From Chrysoperla carnea (taxonomy: Eukaryota; Arthropoda; Insecta; Neuroptera; Chrysopidae): a stretch of DNA of 64,000 nt. The stretch covers positions 36,961,172-37,025,171 of the forward strand of contig NC_058339.1 in the NCBI RefSeq assembly GCF_905475395.1, in the 5' to 3' direction. Positions 12,347-24,835 of the stretch are shown here, piece by piece. Every line of letters begins with the position of its first letter. The stretch's first letter is position 1. A model generated the notes under the pieces. It ran no database searches, had not been told where the DNA came from, and saw only the letters and a program-made list of their open reading frames with translations. The position numbers and the translations under genes are program-made.

Positions 12347-12657
12347 AGGTTGTACTATCGGTAATTATAGACTTTGTATTCAGAATTTAATGAAACTTGG
12401 CATAGTTCTCCATTATTATATCATAATTACCCAGTTAAATTTTTAGGGGCCTTCAGAGAACTGAAAATCTGAACGTCCAGTTTTGTGAAATAAAATAAAA
12501 TCTGTGATTTCCCATGAGTATCAATGTTAAAATATCTTTTTCTCAGTTCTTTGAAGGCCCCTACAAATTTAACTGGTTAATTATGATATAATAATGGACA
12601 ACTATGCCAAGTTTCATTAAATTCTGAATGCAAAGTCTATTACCGATAGTACTACCT
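12347..12657. mobile_element. TA-flanked foldback MITE (AGGT-GTACTATCGG termini)
   Basis: A 311-bp near-palindrome: arms of about 115 nt are inverted copies with a few mismatches. Termini are AGGTTGTACTATCGG and its partner CCGATAGTACTACCT. TA dinucleotides flank both ends, which fits a Tc1/mariner-type target. The unpaired centre, about 80 nt, lies near 12465-12540. Confidence 0.85.
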
Positions 12658-12974
12658 TACAAAGAAATATAAATGTAAGAATTTATATACACATGTTATT
12701 AATTATTTTGTGTCATTGTAAATAAATTTTTTGAAGAAAAATTATTGGAAATACTTAATTAAAATATTATTTGAGAAATCATTTTAATGTAAGAATTTAC
12801 TTATAAAGTTCTTTAAATATTTGTTTATAGAAATATTATATTTAGATTAAATTGCTTATTTTAGTGTAAAATATTCAGATTTATTAGAATATTGGAAAGT
12901 TAGAATTTATTTTATTGTAAAATTATTATTATATTTTTTAGAATATAGAATTATTTTCGACAATAAGTTTGGTA

Positions 12975-13185
12975 GAAGTCTTGTTACGAGTTTTAGTGTT
13001 ACAAAAATAAGTCTTGGTATTGCAGAATTAGGTCTCGGTTTTTACAGAGTTGCGTCTTGATCTTGGTCTTGAATCTTGGTTGCTTGGTCTTGTTATTGGT
13101 CTTGTCGAAGTGATAAATATATTGTTTTTGGTTTAGTTCTTAAAAAATTGGCAAGACCAAGACCAACACTGCGCAAGACCGAAAA
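12975..13185. repeat. Degenerate CTTGGTCTTG array, right
   Basis: Partner of the array at 11040-11245. The motif appears mostly as CTTGGTCTTG on this strand. Near 13150 it switches to the inverse AAGACCAAGACC, so the array ends in an inverted orientation. Confidence 0.55.
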
Positions 13186-13734
13186 TAATTTTGCTTATCA
13201 TTGTTTGTCGATCAATCAATCAGTAAAAGTAAAAAGATTTTAGCTTAGATTATCTCAAGATTTACGCATGGATAAGTTGTTATGAAATGATTAAACTTAA
13301 ATTACCTATAGAAAGTAAAAAATAATAATTTTGACGAAAACGAATTAAAAGTATAACATATTATGAAAATTGCATTGCGTGATTCATTTTTTTCCGGTAT
13401 TTACCTATCATATCAGTTTTAATTCGCAATGGGTCCACAATAATTTAAGTATATCCGCATTGTCTTAAAATTAATTTTTGTATAAAAATTAATGAAAAAA
13501 AAAAATTATGATGCATTTTTTTAACTTCCTTTCTCTAAACTGATTCAATTACATAATTGGACAAGAGAAAAAAATGTAATTTAGAAATCAGTGAGCTGAT
13601 CATAGATCATAGTTAGATAATGTATGATTTGTTTGATTTACCTATAAGTATATTTAATCATAATTGTTAAACAAATTTTTATTTTATATTTGTTAAGAAC
13701 TAATTTACTGTAACAAATAATGTCGAAAAAAGGT

Positions 13735-14343
13735 CAAAAAGTTGTAATTCTATGGAACAATATAACTTTTGATGAGATACGGCTCAAAATTTTCATATGG
13801 GTGTGTAGAACAAAGTCATATTGATTGGAAAGTGTGTTCAGAATTTTACCCAAGCTAACTCTGCTGAAAAATCATGAAATTTGAGAAAACAGTTATTGGT
13901 TCTTATATTTTAGAGTATTCTAAGCATTTTTTTATAACGCTTATATCTCAAAAACGGTGACATGAGGGGAAAAGAGTTCAGATATTAAAATTGTTTATAA
14001 TCATCCAAAATATGAGAAATAATAAGTTTCAAGTCAAATATTTGATCGCAATAACACAGTAATCTTTAATTTCGACAATTTCAAATTTTCATCAAAATTA
14101 GTTTTTTTTTTTCAATCACTTGTTTCACAAAAATGGTGATTTTTAGAAAAAAAATCACGGCATGAAAAATGCTTAGAATACCCCGAAGTAAGATCCAATT
14201 ACTGTGTTTTCAAATTTCATGATTTTTCATCAGAATTAGTTTGGGCGAACTTCTAAGCGCGCTGTGCGCATAGAAAAGCATACATCCGAACATTTTGAGT
14301 CGGATCCCATAAAAAGTTATATTATTTCATGGAAGTGCAACCT
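13735..14343. mobile_element. Large foldback element, about 190-bp diverged arms
   Basis: The left arm (from about 13738) reads GGAACAATATAACTTTTGATG, CGGCTCAAAAT, then TGCTGAAAAATCATGAAATTTGA and TATTCTAAGCATTTTT. The right arm repeats the same blocks in reverse order as reverse complements, ending ATTATTTCATGGAAGTGCAAC. The blocks match in order across the whole arm, so this is a true inverted repeat. No coding was seen. Confidence 0.78.
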
Positions 14344-14759
14344 GAAATGCTCCATTTCCTACAGTAATTAGGTACTAAACCATTAGAGAAATTTGATGAT
14401 ACAATTAATAAAATTTTAATTTACATGAAGTGTAAATTACATGCATTACATTATCTTTTAATTCTGTTAAAATATATTAACACAAGAAAACATTTGAACC
14501 ATGACCATCTCTGTTGTTTTGAAATTCAAATAGAATTACACGTGAACTTTGATTTTATTTTCATTTTTTAGTTGTTAAATTTTTGTAGTTATTGCGTAGA
14601 GTTTATAAACAATTGATTTGCATTTATTTACAAATCGTACGCAATAAAATTTTTGTTGGTTAACCATGTCGGACGAAATTTAGTTTTATATTAATATTCA
14701 AAAAATGCATGCCGCACACACATAAACTTGATGTTTCTGATGCGGAAAATAAAGATTCA

Positions 14760-14990
14760 AGGCTATTTTAACAAATGCCGGAACATCTGCCAGGCAACCG
14801 GGGACCGTAGGTCTGAGTGGAGTGCCAGACATACAAAAAAAAACAATTTTTTTTTGCAACGATTAGGCACGTGGCTGTTGTTTTGAAAGAATGTTAAAAT
14901 TGTAGTTAAAAACAGTTTGCCAAAACATCAGCCAGGTAACCGGGGACCGAGGATCTGAGTGGCGAGAAAAAATTTTCCCCGTTTTTGCAG
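14760..14990. repeat. Direct repeat pair containing a GCCAGG-AACCGGGGACCG motif
   Basis: Two direct copies of about 50 bp. The first, near 14776, runs through CAACCGGGGACCGTAGGTCTGAGTGG. The second, near 14919, runs through TAACCGGGGACCGAGGATCTGAGTGG. Spacing is about 143 bp, which suggests a two-unit tandem. Confidence 0.7.
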
Positions 14991-17631
14991 TTTCGGTTCT
15001 ACCCTCTATTGTTACCTCTCCTACTCTTCCAGTCTACATAAGTAAACCCCCTAAATAAGTAATACCATTTTTTTTTTAAATTTAAGCCTTTTTGAGGCAT
15101 CTAAGGATGTTTTTGAAGTTGCTGTTCTTCAAAAAAATGATATTTTTTATTTCGGTGGAATTTTTAATTCGATATCAGTGACCCCAAAAACACCATTATA
15201 CGTACGTCATTAAAAGTCTTTAATTGTTTTTTAATAAAAATATCTTAAATTTCGGGTGATTTTAACATATTGACGTTCTTAAAATGTTTTATGGTGTTTT
15301 ATGTTTGAATTCTTTGTGAAATTCCAACACCATTTTTTATTTGAACGTTGGCTTAATCGAGATGATTTTTGGCTTCCTTTTTAACGAAAATCTGTTAAGC
15401 GGCTGATAATGGCAGCGCTAATCAGTGAGTACATATATATATGTATATATATTCTTTACGCAAGTTTACCTCAAAAATGCATTTCTTTCGGTGTATTTCT
15501 AATTCATTAAACGTTCGTTGTCTTACACCAAGGAACGTTTAAAATTTTCTTGAAAAAGTGAACACCTACCTTCGAAAGAACTTCTGAATTTTTTCTTCTT
15601 TGCCTCATCATTGAAAATGTAGGTATGCTATAACAGCTTAGAGTAATATAAAAGATAATTCGATTCTTTGGTAGGTAAATATTATTCATTATCTGTAGCT
15701 AACTTGAACTTTATTATATTTATACCTTGATCCACTTTTTACTTAAATTTTCTAGAACAAATATAAGATTTATTAGAATTACATATATCTCCCACTAAAA
15801 CATATAGTTCTCTTGATTTAATAAATTTACTATACTTGAATCAATAAGTACGATTAGAAAAATCATTAATTGAAAATCTAGTTCTGGTATCTATTTAAAG
15901 TAATCTAGGTCTTTAGTAATCAATACAGCATTTTTAAACCACGCAAATGAAATTTACTTTCTACTAATGTATGTATTGAAAAATTTGGTGTTATAAACTC
16001 ATATGCCCTCTATTCACGAAAAATGTTTTTCTCCCCTTTCTTTTTCTAGAAATAGTAGGTAAAACAAGTAATGAGTATAGAAGAAAGGCATTGAACATCT
16101 GCGATATAAATAAAGAAATAAAGGAAATTATTATAACACAAGTTTGAATGATTCTGAGTAATTTACGAAATCAGGACTTTTTCTCAAGAATAGATAATTT
16201 TTTTTCATAAAACAAGTAATAAACAAATGTTCCCTATGGTGCCTGTATAAGTCTTAATTGTATATACTGTATAAGTTTATTTACCCTAGCTGGAAACTTA
16301 CGTGAATTGCACGAGATAATATACAAATACAAGGTAATCAAGAAGTGTATATGCTTGTTTCTGGATTTATTGAAGACATAAAAATTACAAAAAATTGAAG
16401 TAAGATGCGTTGCTATTGTTATAATAATTATAGCTGGGAAATTATTGTCATTAAAAAATATTTCTTTTAAAAGAAAATTTTAATATTTTTTGTGAACATT
16501 TATTTTATAATCAGTGAAAACCAATTATAATAATTTTTACCAATTTTCTATCCAAAGAGGCTTTTGAAGGCAGCAACTACAAATTAATCCTCAAATAAGT
16601 GATAGAAAAGTTTCGAGTTAAAACTTTCTGATTTTTTGACTAGTTCCAACAAGCAAAAATTATGTAAACAGCTAAAGCTATGATGGTAACACAAAATTAT
16701 AGTTAATCTTATAAAACGGGAAAAAATAGTAATTACACTTCGAAACTCATCGATTTATAGACTTACTTATAAACTAGAGAGTAAAGATGATTAATTTCAA
16801 TTTTACGATATACTTTTTATTATTTTCAAACACTAATATCATAGTTTTTCTATTAAAAAGTGTTCATAACCATTTTTAATTCAGTTAATTTTAATCTTTT
16901 TTTTTTTCTATGAATGGTTTTTTTCATTCAAACCTACACAGATTATTTTCGTAATTATTTAGCCAATTTCGATTGGCTAACAGACCGGTGTAGTTATCTA
17001 TATTGACTTACTTATTCATATGGTATGAAAAGATCTATACCGATCTATTAATCAATCGAAGTTAGTATCAGAAGAAATATAATTTAACTACGAAAATAAT
17101 GGTATAGGCTTGCCTGAAAAAAGCTATTCCTGTAAAAACTTGATTAAAATTAATTTAATTAAAAATATCCATGAACAATTTTCGATATAAAAACTATGAT
17201 AGGCATGTTTAAAAATCAATAAAATTTCATAAAAAATATGTCTCATCTGATTATCAGATGGGTGAAGATCGACCTTATACCGTCTTGTGTACTATTTGAT
17301 GCCCAGCCATAATGCAATATTTTATGAACGTTTCTTTAAGATTTTTCAACCGATTTTAATAAAATGCCATCATTGTAACCTTGAATGGAATTGTAAAGTT
17401 GATTTTTATTATTCTGTAGAATTGCATACGTTTTTGCAGCACGTAATATTCATATCGCGTATTGTGGTTAGCAACTCTGGGTTGGTCAACATTTAGAAAA
17501 ATTGGTATAATTTAATTATTTTAAATATTGTATGAAAGGAATCTTATCAAATGATAAAATGATCGTAGTCTTACAAAAATGTAGAAACATTTAGAAACAT
17601 GTCCGTAGGTTATCGATTTATTATTTAATTA
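14991..17631. other. AT-rich intergenic DNA
   Basis: No supported gene and no clear repeat boundary. There is an (AT)n-like patch ACATATATATATGTATATAT at 15430-15450, and many A/T homopolymer runs. Confidence 0.5.
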
Positions 17632-18133
17632 ACGTAGTTCCAGCATGGTATTTGCAGTTTCTATGTTAAAGCAATGGTACAATTTTTTTTTCGACAGAAT
17701 TTAACGAAAAATTAAATTTAAGAATTTAATAATGCTTACTATTAATTCCCAAAGTTTCAGAAATTTTGACCGTTTAAAATGGGAAATAATTATGCCAACG
17801 TCCCAATTTCGATCAATTTACGTCAAAATTAATATCTCGAAAGTGAAAATTAATTTCTAAATTTTTTTTTTAGAATTGTATTGTATAAACATTTTTTTCT
17901 ACTTTTTCTTCAATATATAATAATATCATAAAAAATAGTTGGAGAGACCGGACATTTTACATGCTTTAAATGGGACATGACCCTCAAAATCGCGAACTTT
18001 GTCTTTAAATATCTCGCGATCTAAACGGTCAAAAATTATGAAATTTTAGGAATTCATAAATAAAGCTATTATAAACCCGAGAAAAAAAATTCGGCCAAAT
18101 CTGTCGAAAAGTGATTTCATGCTGGTACTACCT
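17632..18133. mobile_element. TA-flanked MITE related to the AGGTAGTA-terminus family
   Basis: Left end ACGTAGTTCCAGCATG pairs with the right end CATGCTGGTACTACCT. TA flanks both ends. The interior holds a second, diverged inverted repeat, AAATTTTGACCGTTTA against TAAACGGTCAAAAATT. Length 502 bp, no coding. Confidence 0.72.
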
Positions 18134-18179
18134 TAAAGAATCGATCGACAATTTTCGTATAGAAACCCCCAGTTATTAG

Positions 18180-18800
18180 CAGCAATCGTCTATTCTTCCA
18201 TATTTTGCAAGCTCTCCCTTATATCTTCAGCACTGGCCCTTGCGCAGGAATCATTTAAGAGGAGATTTCAAACTTTTATTCATCATGTTAAGTCATCAAG
18301 ACCAGAATTTTTGTTGTTGATTTTATAACAAATTTTTAGCGACATATATTGAGCGTTCCTAATATTGAGCGACATATATTTCGAAGTAACGACCTTGATT
18401 TTCGGATTCAGGTATTTCATAGGTATTTTTCGTTTAAGTCAATCGGCCACGAAAACCGGCTCAACGGCCGGAGTTTAATTGATCTTCAGACATTCTCGAT
18501 CTAAGGTATGTTTAGAGATGGTAAAAAGTTGAAAAGGAGCACTTGTCTTAAATTGAGTCTTAAATTTTACGTGAAAGCTTGCAATTTTATAGTTGAAAGC
18601 AATTGAAGTTTTCAATACATGGTTTTTACACAAAAAGAATGTCCATGGCCAATGTCGAAACAGCTTGAACAGTTGACTAGTCATTAGAAATGCGCTTCAT
18701 GGATGGTTGCATTTACAGGACTTTATTGTTAGTATAAATTTTTGTGGAGAAATTCTCAATGAGGAAGAGGGAATAGTGGACTCTCCCAAACCCCATATGA
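18180..18800 (+). repeat. Dispersed repeat family C, copy 2
   Basis: Matches 8570-9380 block by block: CCTTGCGCAGGA at 18239, GTAAAAAGTTGAAAAG, GTCCATGGCC, then CAGCTTGAACAGTTGACTAG, GCATTTACAGGAC and GAAATTCTCAA. It lacks the long open frame of copy 1. Confidence 0.65.
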
Positions 18801-20796
18801 GCAAATTTTATTAACATTAGTTGCGGAGTCCTTTTCGTACGTAAGCATTAAATATGAATTAATAATATTATTATAATTAGATATTATTATTAATAAATTT
18901 ATGGTTTATTTGTTTGCCAATTGGTTATAAAGTAATTATGAATATTGAAATCACTTGTTGGGTGTGTAATAAATCGTTAATAACATTATAATAACATTAT
19001 TGAACTTTTATAAAATTATAAAATAACAAAAACAAAATTCAATTACCTATTTATTACACAGTGCTGTTGCATTAGAATCAGACTGTCTGATAAGCTATAG
19101 CAGGGTTGGGTAACTAGATTAAACCCAAGATCTAATGGTTACTCATGAAACTCTGTGTCCATCCTATTTCTTTATATATGGATGTATATTTTTAATTCAA
19201 GTTGTCATGAATTTTGAGAATATGCAAAAAATCTTTTAATAACTATCATTTTGTATTTTTTTGTCCAAATTTTATGTTTTATTATGTAAAAAATTGCGTT
19301 GTGAAAGTTATCAGAAGTTAAAGAAAAAGAGATGATTTAAAGTAAGTACAATACAATTTTTATGTTATGTCATAATAAATATCTTGATCAAACCAAACGT
19401 ATTGTACTCACGTATTGGGTTGACTACTCAATCAGAAGTATGTCGTTTTTAAACTAATATTACAATTATTTCATATACAGTAAAAACTGTCAAGTATCAA
19501 GTATTTGACTTCTAAAATTAATTAATTCAACTTAAATTTTCAGAAAAATCAATTTGGAATCCAACTTTTTCGAGATATTCATTTTGTAATCATGACGGAT
19601 GGGTTTGTAATGTTATCAAAAACAAAAATCCATAAAAGTAGATCTTTTTTGGCGGATTTTTTGAAACATTCTGAAAAAATGCTGTTTTTGGGGAAAACTA
19701 TTGATTTTTACTGATAACCTTAAATGAGAAAGTTGATGATAAGTTGAATACGTATTTTGATACGACCCTGTATTTTTATCCGTTCTCTAGATGGTAATGA
19801 GAAATTGAAGTTTTGCAATTGAAAATTTTTTTGCTCGGAAACGGCGGGGAGGGGAGGATATAATAATAGTATGAAAATGTAGTACTTTTTATGTACTATT
19901 TATGGTATTTTTAACGAATTTGTATTAGGTTATGATAGAAACGGACCTATACCTGTTTGTTTTTGAAAATTGATGGACCGCCGCTGACAATTGTAAGGGG
20001 TAAGCGACCAAAATTGAACCCCTCAGGTCGAATTATGACTAAATATCAAAAAAATGTAATTTTTTTTTTTGATTTTTGGAAACTTTGTTAATCTAAAAAT
20101 GTATTTATAAAGTTTTATTTAAATCTCTAGTGTTATCCAATCCTTGCATATCTCCTTAACAACTTATTTCAAAATTGTACAAATTGTGCAATAACAACTC
20201 AATTTTTCATTGATTTTATTATACCGCGTATTTTTAAATAAAATAAAATACAATAATTATAGCATTGACTTAATTATGTTTAATACTATGGTAAAATTTT
20301 ATTGCTTTAATATGACCTGTGCAGGATACCTATTTGATCTATAGGTACGTGACTTGGAAAATTTAATGATCGCATCTCTATTTGTGTATGAAGTTGTTGA
20401 CATATTGATATATGGAAAAATATAAAAAAGTTCAGTTCAAAATACAAAATATAAAATGGAATATTTATTTAACAGCTCTATTATTTCAAGTGTTTTGTAT
20501 TAATTTAAATATAAATAAATCTAAACATAAAATATTAAAATTTTTCGAATGATCTTTAAGACTTAATTTATTTTCATAATATAAGTATCAATAAATATTT
20601 ATAATTTTATTTATAGAAGAATTTGCATTTATATCGCACAGGAAGAACGTTTTTGGAGACCTTTATATATAATTTTGTATGAGATAATATTTCTACATCT
20701 GATCTAAAAGAAAACAGTATTTAAAATTAGTACTTTAAATTTGACGTGACTTCCGGTAGCATTTTTAAAACGCTTTGTGAATGAATGTAATTTTTA
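18801..20796. other. AT-rich intergenic DNA
   Basis: I see no gene, no RNA gene and no repeat with clear ends here. Confidence 0.5.
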
Positions 20797-21467
20797 TACC
20801 CTGTTATATAAATAATATATATCAAAGTGTACTAAGTTTAGTCCCAAGTTTGTAACGCTCAAAAATATTAATGATACGAACAAATTTTTGCATAGTTCAT
20901 TTCCGGTTGTCTGTCTGTCCATCTGTCAGCCTGTCTGGCAGCACGATAACTCAAAAACGAAAAGAGATATCAAGCTGAAATTTATATTTATAGCGAGCTC
21001 AGGACGTAAAAGTGAGCTTAATTTCGTAAATGAGCAACATAGGCCAATTGTTTCTTGCAATTCCTACGGATCCATCTTCTAAATCGTAAGAGATAGAACA
21101 AAAGTTTAAATGTTTAAAATGTTCTTCATAAAAAATAAACAACTTTGTTTGAAATATTTCTTCGTAAATATCACTGTTTGGCGGCGAGGACGCAAATTAG
21201 GACGAAATTTTGGTATCTATTTTCTCCAAAACTATAAAAGATAAGAGTCAAACAGTCGTCTTATGATACATTATCGTTAAATGAAAATTCTAGAAAATAC
21301 TTCGAAATTTTCGATAACCAAATAAATAGTGGCCGAAATGCTGCCATAATTTTGTTGATTTTTTAAACTATTCTAATTTATAAAATAATAATGCAAGCAC
21401 TGGCATTTAACACTTTCTATACAGGATATTTGAACAATTAACAGTCAATTGTTTGTTTTCACTTGTT
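20797..21467 (+). mobile_element. HINE-like element, copy 2, variant 3' half
   Basis: Starts ATACCCTGTTATATAAATAA, then has TACTAAGTTTAGTCCCAAGT, the GTCTGTCTGTCC region and CGATAACTCAAAAACG. It ends with the family AACAATTA...AGTCAATTGTTTG stem-loop and ACTTGTT. Between 21190 and 21400 it differs from copies 4 and 5 but matches copies 8 and 11 (ATAGTGGCCGAAATGCTGCC type), which defines a second subfamily. Confidence 0.82.
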
Positions 21468-22278
21468 CAATTGAGTTTTCATCTATAATTCTGGATTCAG
21501 AATCATCTTAATTTTCGCAGGTTTATTTAGAATATGAAATACTATATGAAATAAGTACAGAAGAGATACGTTTGGGAAACGTGGGTGAGGGGTTTTTAAA
21601 AAATAGTCTATAGAAAAGCTATAATAAACATACACTTTGCACTGAGATGCTTTGAAACAAAAGGCTTTTGTTATTTGAGCACACCTTTTAATTAAATGTT
21701 TAAAAAGTGACTACAAAATGCAAAAAACACTAAAGTGCTTTGAATCAAATAATTTAAAAAAGATTTGCAGTGCGTCTGCATTAAGTTTGTAGTTTAGAGA
21801 TAAAAGCAAAAACTTGTAATTTATATTTTACGCTTTTTCTTATAAAAAAAATAATGTTATTGTACTTACCAACTTGATAAGAGGTTGATAAATCAGTAAT
21901 CATAAATTTATTAAAAATTATTAATTTTTATTCTTTTAAAATTAATATCATTTTAAAAACAATTAATTTAAAAATAGATACAAAATTTCCCATTCTACTT
22001 TCAAAATTGGATTTACCTAATTTACATAAAAATAATAATACTTAGAATTCTGTATTTGTAATTAAGGTTTCCAAAGAATTTTTGTGTTTGCTAAAATTGG
22101 AATCGTATATTTAGGAAAGTTTTAGCCTTAAAGAATGAAAGAATGCGTACTCTGATCTCTTGAAACATTATAATGACAAATAACAGATGCAAATGTCACG
22201 AACATTTATAGTATGATAGTCACATTAGTGAATATTATAATTTTTGTTAATTTTTAATTAATTGAAATTCATATCAAA
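21468..22278. other. AT-rich spacer
   Basis: Nothing recognisable. It separates two elements of the same HINE-like family that lie in opposite orientation. Confidence 0.5.
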
Positions 22279-22756
22279 AACAAGTGAAAACAAACAATTG
22301 ACTGAGTTAATTGATGAAATACCATGTATAAGTAATGTTGATTAAGCAATAATTTGTTTTTTAAGTCATGAAAGTAAAGAAAGTTAGTCAGTCACTCGTA
22401 GATAGCCACACATATATAACTAATATTCTTATACAAAATATATTATTTAATTTACGCCCTCACGGGTAAACAGTGATGTTTACGAAAAAATGTTTCAAAC
22501 AAAAGTTATTTATTTTTTTCTAAAAGATATTTTTTACATTTAAACTTTTTTTCTATCTCTAACAGTTTACAAGATGGATCCTACTTGATATTTTTTTTCG
22601 TTTTTGAGTTATCGTGATTACAGATGTACAGACAGACAGACAGACAACCGGAGATGAACTAAAAATAAAATTTTGTTTGTAGTATCAATATTTTTAAGCT
22701 TTACAAACTTGGGACTAAACTTAATATACCTTGATATATTTCATATATGCATGGCA
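22279..22756 (-). mobile_element. HINE-like element, copy 3
   Basis: Read on the minus strand it ends with the family stem-loop (left edge AACAAGTGAAAACAAACAATT) and begins with the family 5' end (right edge near ATACCTTGATATATTTCATA). The centre is shortened. It is separated by about 200 bp from a plus-oriented copy. Confidence 0.8.
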
Positions 22757-22961
22757 TTATAACTAGCTTAAATTATGTTTTCTTCATTAAATCTTCCGCC
22801 AATGTTTTGTTATCTATTATTTATTCATTATAAACTATGTAGGTAATTAATTTAATTTTTCAACCTTTTAAGGTCCACTTAACTTTGCATTTATGATTTC
22901 GCTAATTTGATTCTTAATACATAGATATTATTAGTTATTCATATGAAGATTTTTTGTTTTT

Positions 22962-23521
22962 ATACCATGTTTCTATGTATATATGAAATATACATAGTAT
23001 ATTAAGTTTAGTCTCAAGTTTGTAACGCTTAAAAATAATGATGCTAGGAAAAAATTTTTGTCATAGGTGTTCATAAAATCACCTAATTAGTCCATTTCCG
23101 ATTGTCCGTCCGTCTGTGGACACGATAACTCAAAAACGAAAAAAGATATCGAGCTGAAATTTTTACAGCGTACTCAGAACGTAAAAAGTGATGTCAAGTT
23201 CGTAAATGAGCATCATAGGTCAATTGGATCTTGGGCCCGTAGGACCCATCTTGTAAACCGTTAGAGATAGAACAAAAGTTTAAATGTAAAAAATGTTCCT
23301 TATCAAAAAGTAAACAACTTTTGTTTGAAACATTTTTTCGTAAAGATCACTGTTTACCCGTGAGGGCGCCAATTAGGCGGAAATTTTATAATATGTACTA
23401 CACTTGATTATCAGTTATGTATGTGTCACATGTTTGTATGTGTAATGTGATAAAGAAATCAACACTGACTATGCATGGTATTTCAACAATTAACTCAGTC
23501 AATTGTTTGTTTTCACTTGTT
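22962..23521 (+). mobile_element. HINE-like element, copy 4 (full-length reference copy)
   Basis: Structure in order: 5' subterminal motif ATACCATG, GTATATTAAGTTTAGTCTCA, TTTGTAACGC, a GTCCGTCCGTCTGT stretch, CACGATAACTCAAAAACG, TAAACCGTTAGAGATAGAAC, TTTACCCGTGAGGGCGC. The 3' end has GCATGGTAT (inverse of the 5' motif), then a stem-loop with arms AACAATT / AATTGTT around AACTCAGTC, then TGTTTTCACTTGTT. Inverted subterminal motifs, a 3' stem-loop, a GTCCGTCTGT tract and no coding match the described architecture of DINE-1/HINE elements (non-autonomous Helentrons). Assignment to that class is inference. Confidence 0.85.
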
Positions 23522-24282
23522 AATAATTTACATTTAACATTTGTATTTAATTTTCTACTCTGGCATAATAGTTACCTTGAACACCCGAATTTATTTTGTT
23601 CAATTTTTTTTTTTTTTAAATTTTTTTACTAATCAGTATTCGTCCACCAAGGTACCTACTTTAAAAACAAACACTGCTACGTAATATTATCCTTCACTCC
23701 TCGGTACGTTATGTCAGAGGTTTGAAAACACAATAAGACTTTTATATTTGTACTTTGGATAAATTGATGAAAACTAAGCCCCGTTGATGGTCAACACACA
23801 TTGTCATTAATAAGTACACCGTTAGAAATTGTTGTGTGGCTTAATTATGCTTAGCCTAACAACTTTTTTTATCTATGTTAGTTCTTGCAAAAGAGGCGTT
23901 CTAATCCACGTGGCATGGGAAATAAGCGATCGCCTTCATCGTTGAAATTTAACGGATGCTCGCTTTTTTGATATGTCATTAGGAAGATACTTAAATAATA
24001 AATTCAAAAATAATTTATTCCGACGATGATGCATGAAATTCCGACAACATTTTGCATAACATGGAAATTTTGAAATTGTTGCATAACATAGCGATTTTCT
24101 TGTTGTTCTCAAGAAGTAACGCACGGGATGTTGTATGATACGTAAGGATGTCCCAAGAACTTTGGTTTTCTCTCTCAGGTTCCAAAACAGGTGAAATTCC
24201 GTATACATAATTTGAAATTTTTGATTTTACCTGTATATAGTGGTCTTGTGAGCTTTGTCCCGGAATTTTTATGGTTCATTAT
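23522..24282. other. Spacer between two HINE-like copies
   Basis: No gene supported. A minus-strand open frame of 90 codons at 23936-24208 has no recognisable domain and a skewed composition; I treat it as chance. Confidence 0.5.
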
Positions 24283-24835
24283 ATACCATGTATATTTGAA
24301 ATATATCAAGGTATATTGAGTTTAGTACCAAGTTTGTAGGTGTTCATAAAATCTCCTAATTAGTCCGTTTTCGGTTGTCTGCCCATCCTTCCGTCTGTCG
24401 ACATGAAACCTCAAAAACGAAAAGAGATATCTCGCTGATTTTTATGGCGTGGTCATTACGTTAAAAGTGAGGTTGGATTAGTAAATGAGCAACATACGCC
24501 AATTGCGTCTTGGGTTCGTAGAACCCGTCTTCTAAATCGTTAGAGATAGAACAAAAGTTTAAATGTAAAAAATGGTCCTTATAAAAAATAAACAAATTTA
24601 TTTTTAAACATTTTTTCGTAAACATCATTGGCTAACCGTGAGGGCACAAAATAGGCTTAGAAACATTATAGTAACTTTTGTTTATATTTTTAATTTATAC
24701 GTCACATATATTATGTATGTGTTTGTTTGTATATCTTTCTTTACTTACATGGCGTAATAAAACAAACAAATGCGTAATCCACACTATCTATACATGGTAT
24801 TTCAACAATTAACCCAGTCAATGTTTTCACTTGTT
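24283..24835 (+). mobile_element. HINE-like element, copy 5
   Basis: Starts ATACCATGTATATTTGAAAT and ends TACATGGTAT plus the stem-loop and ACTTGTT region. It has a short deletion after AGTTTGTAGG relative to copy 4. Internal blocks AAATCGTTAGAGATAGAACA and CCGTGAGGGC are present. Confidence 0.85.

Noticed and set aside
9567-24835. CRISPR-like array suggested by repeated motifs
   Set aside because: The repeats are hundreds of bases long, irregularly spaced and in both orientations: dispersed transposable elements in a eukaryotic genome, not direct repeats with spacers.
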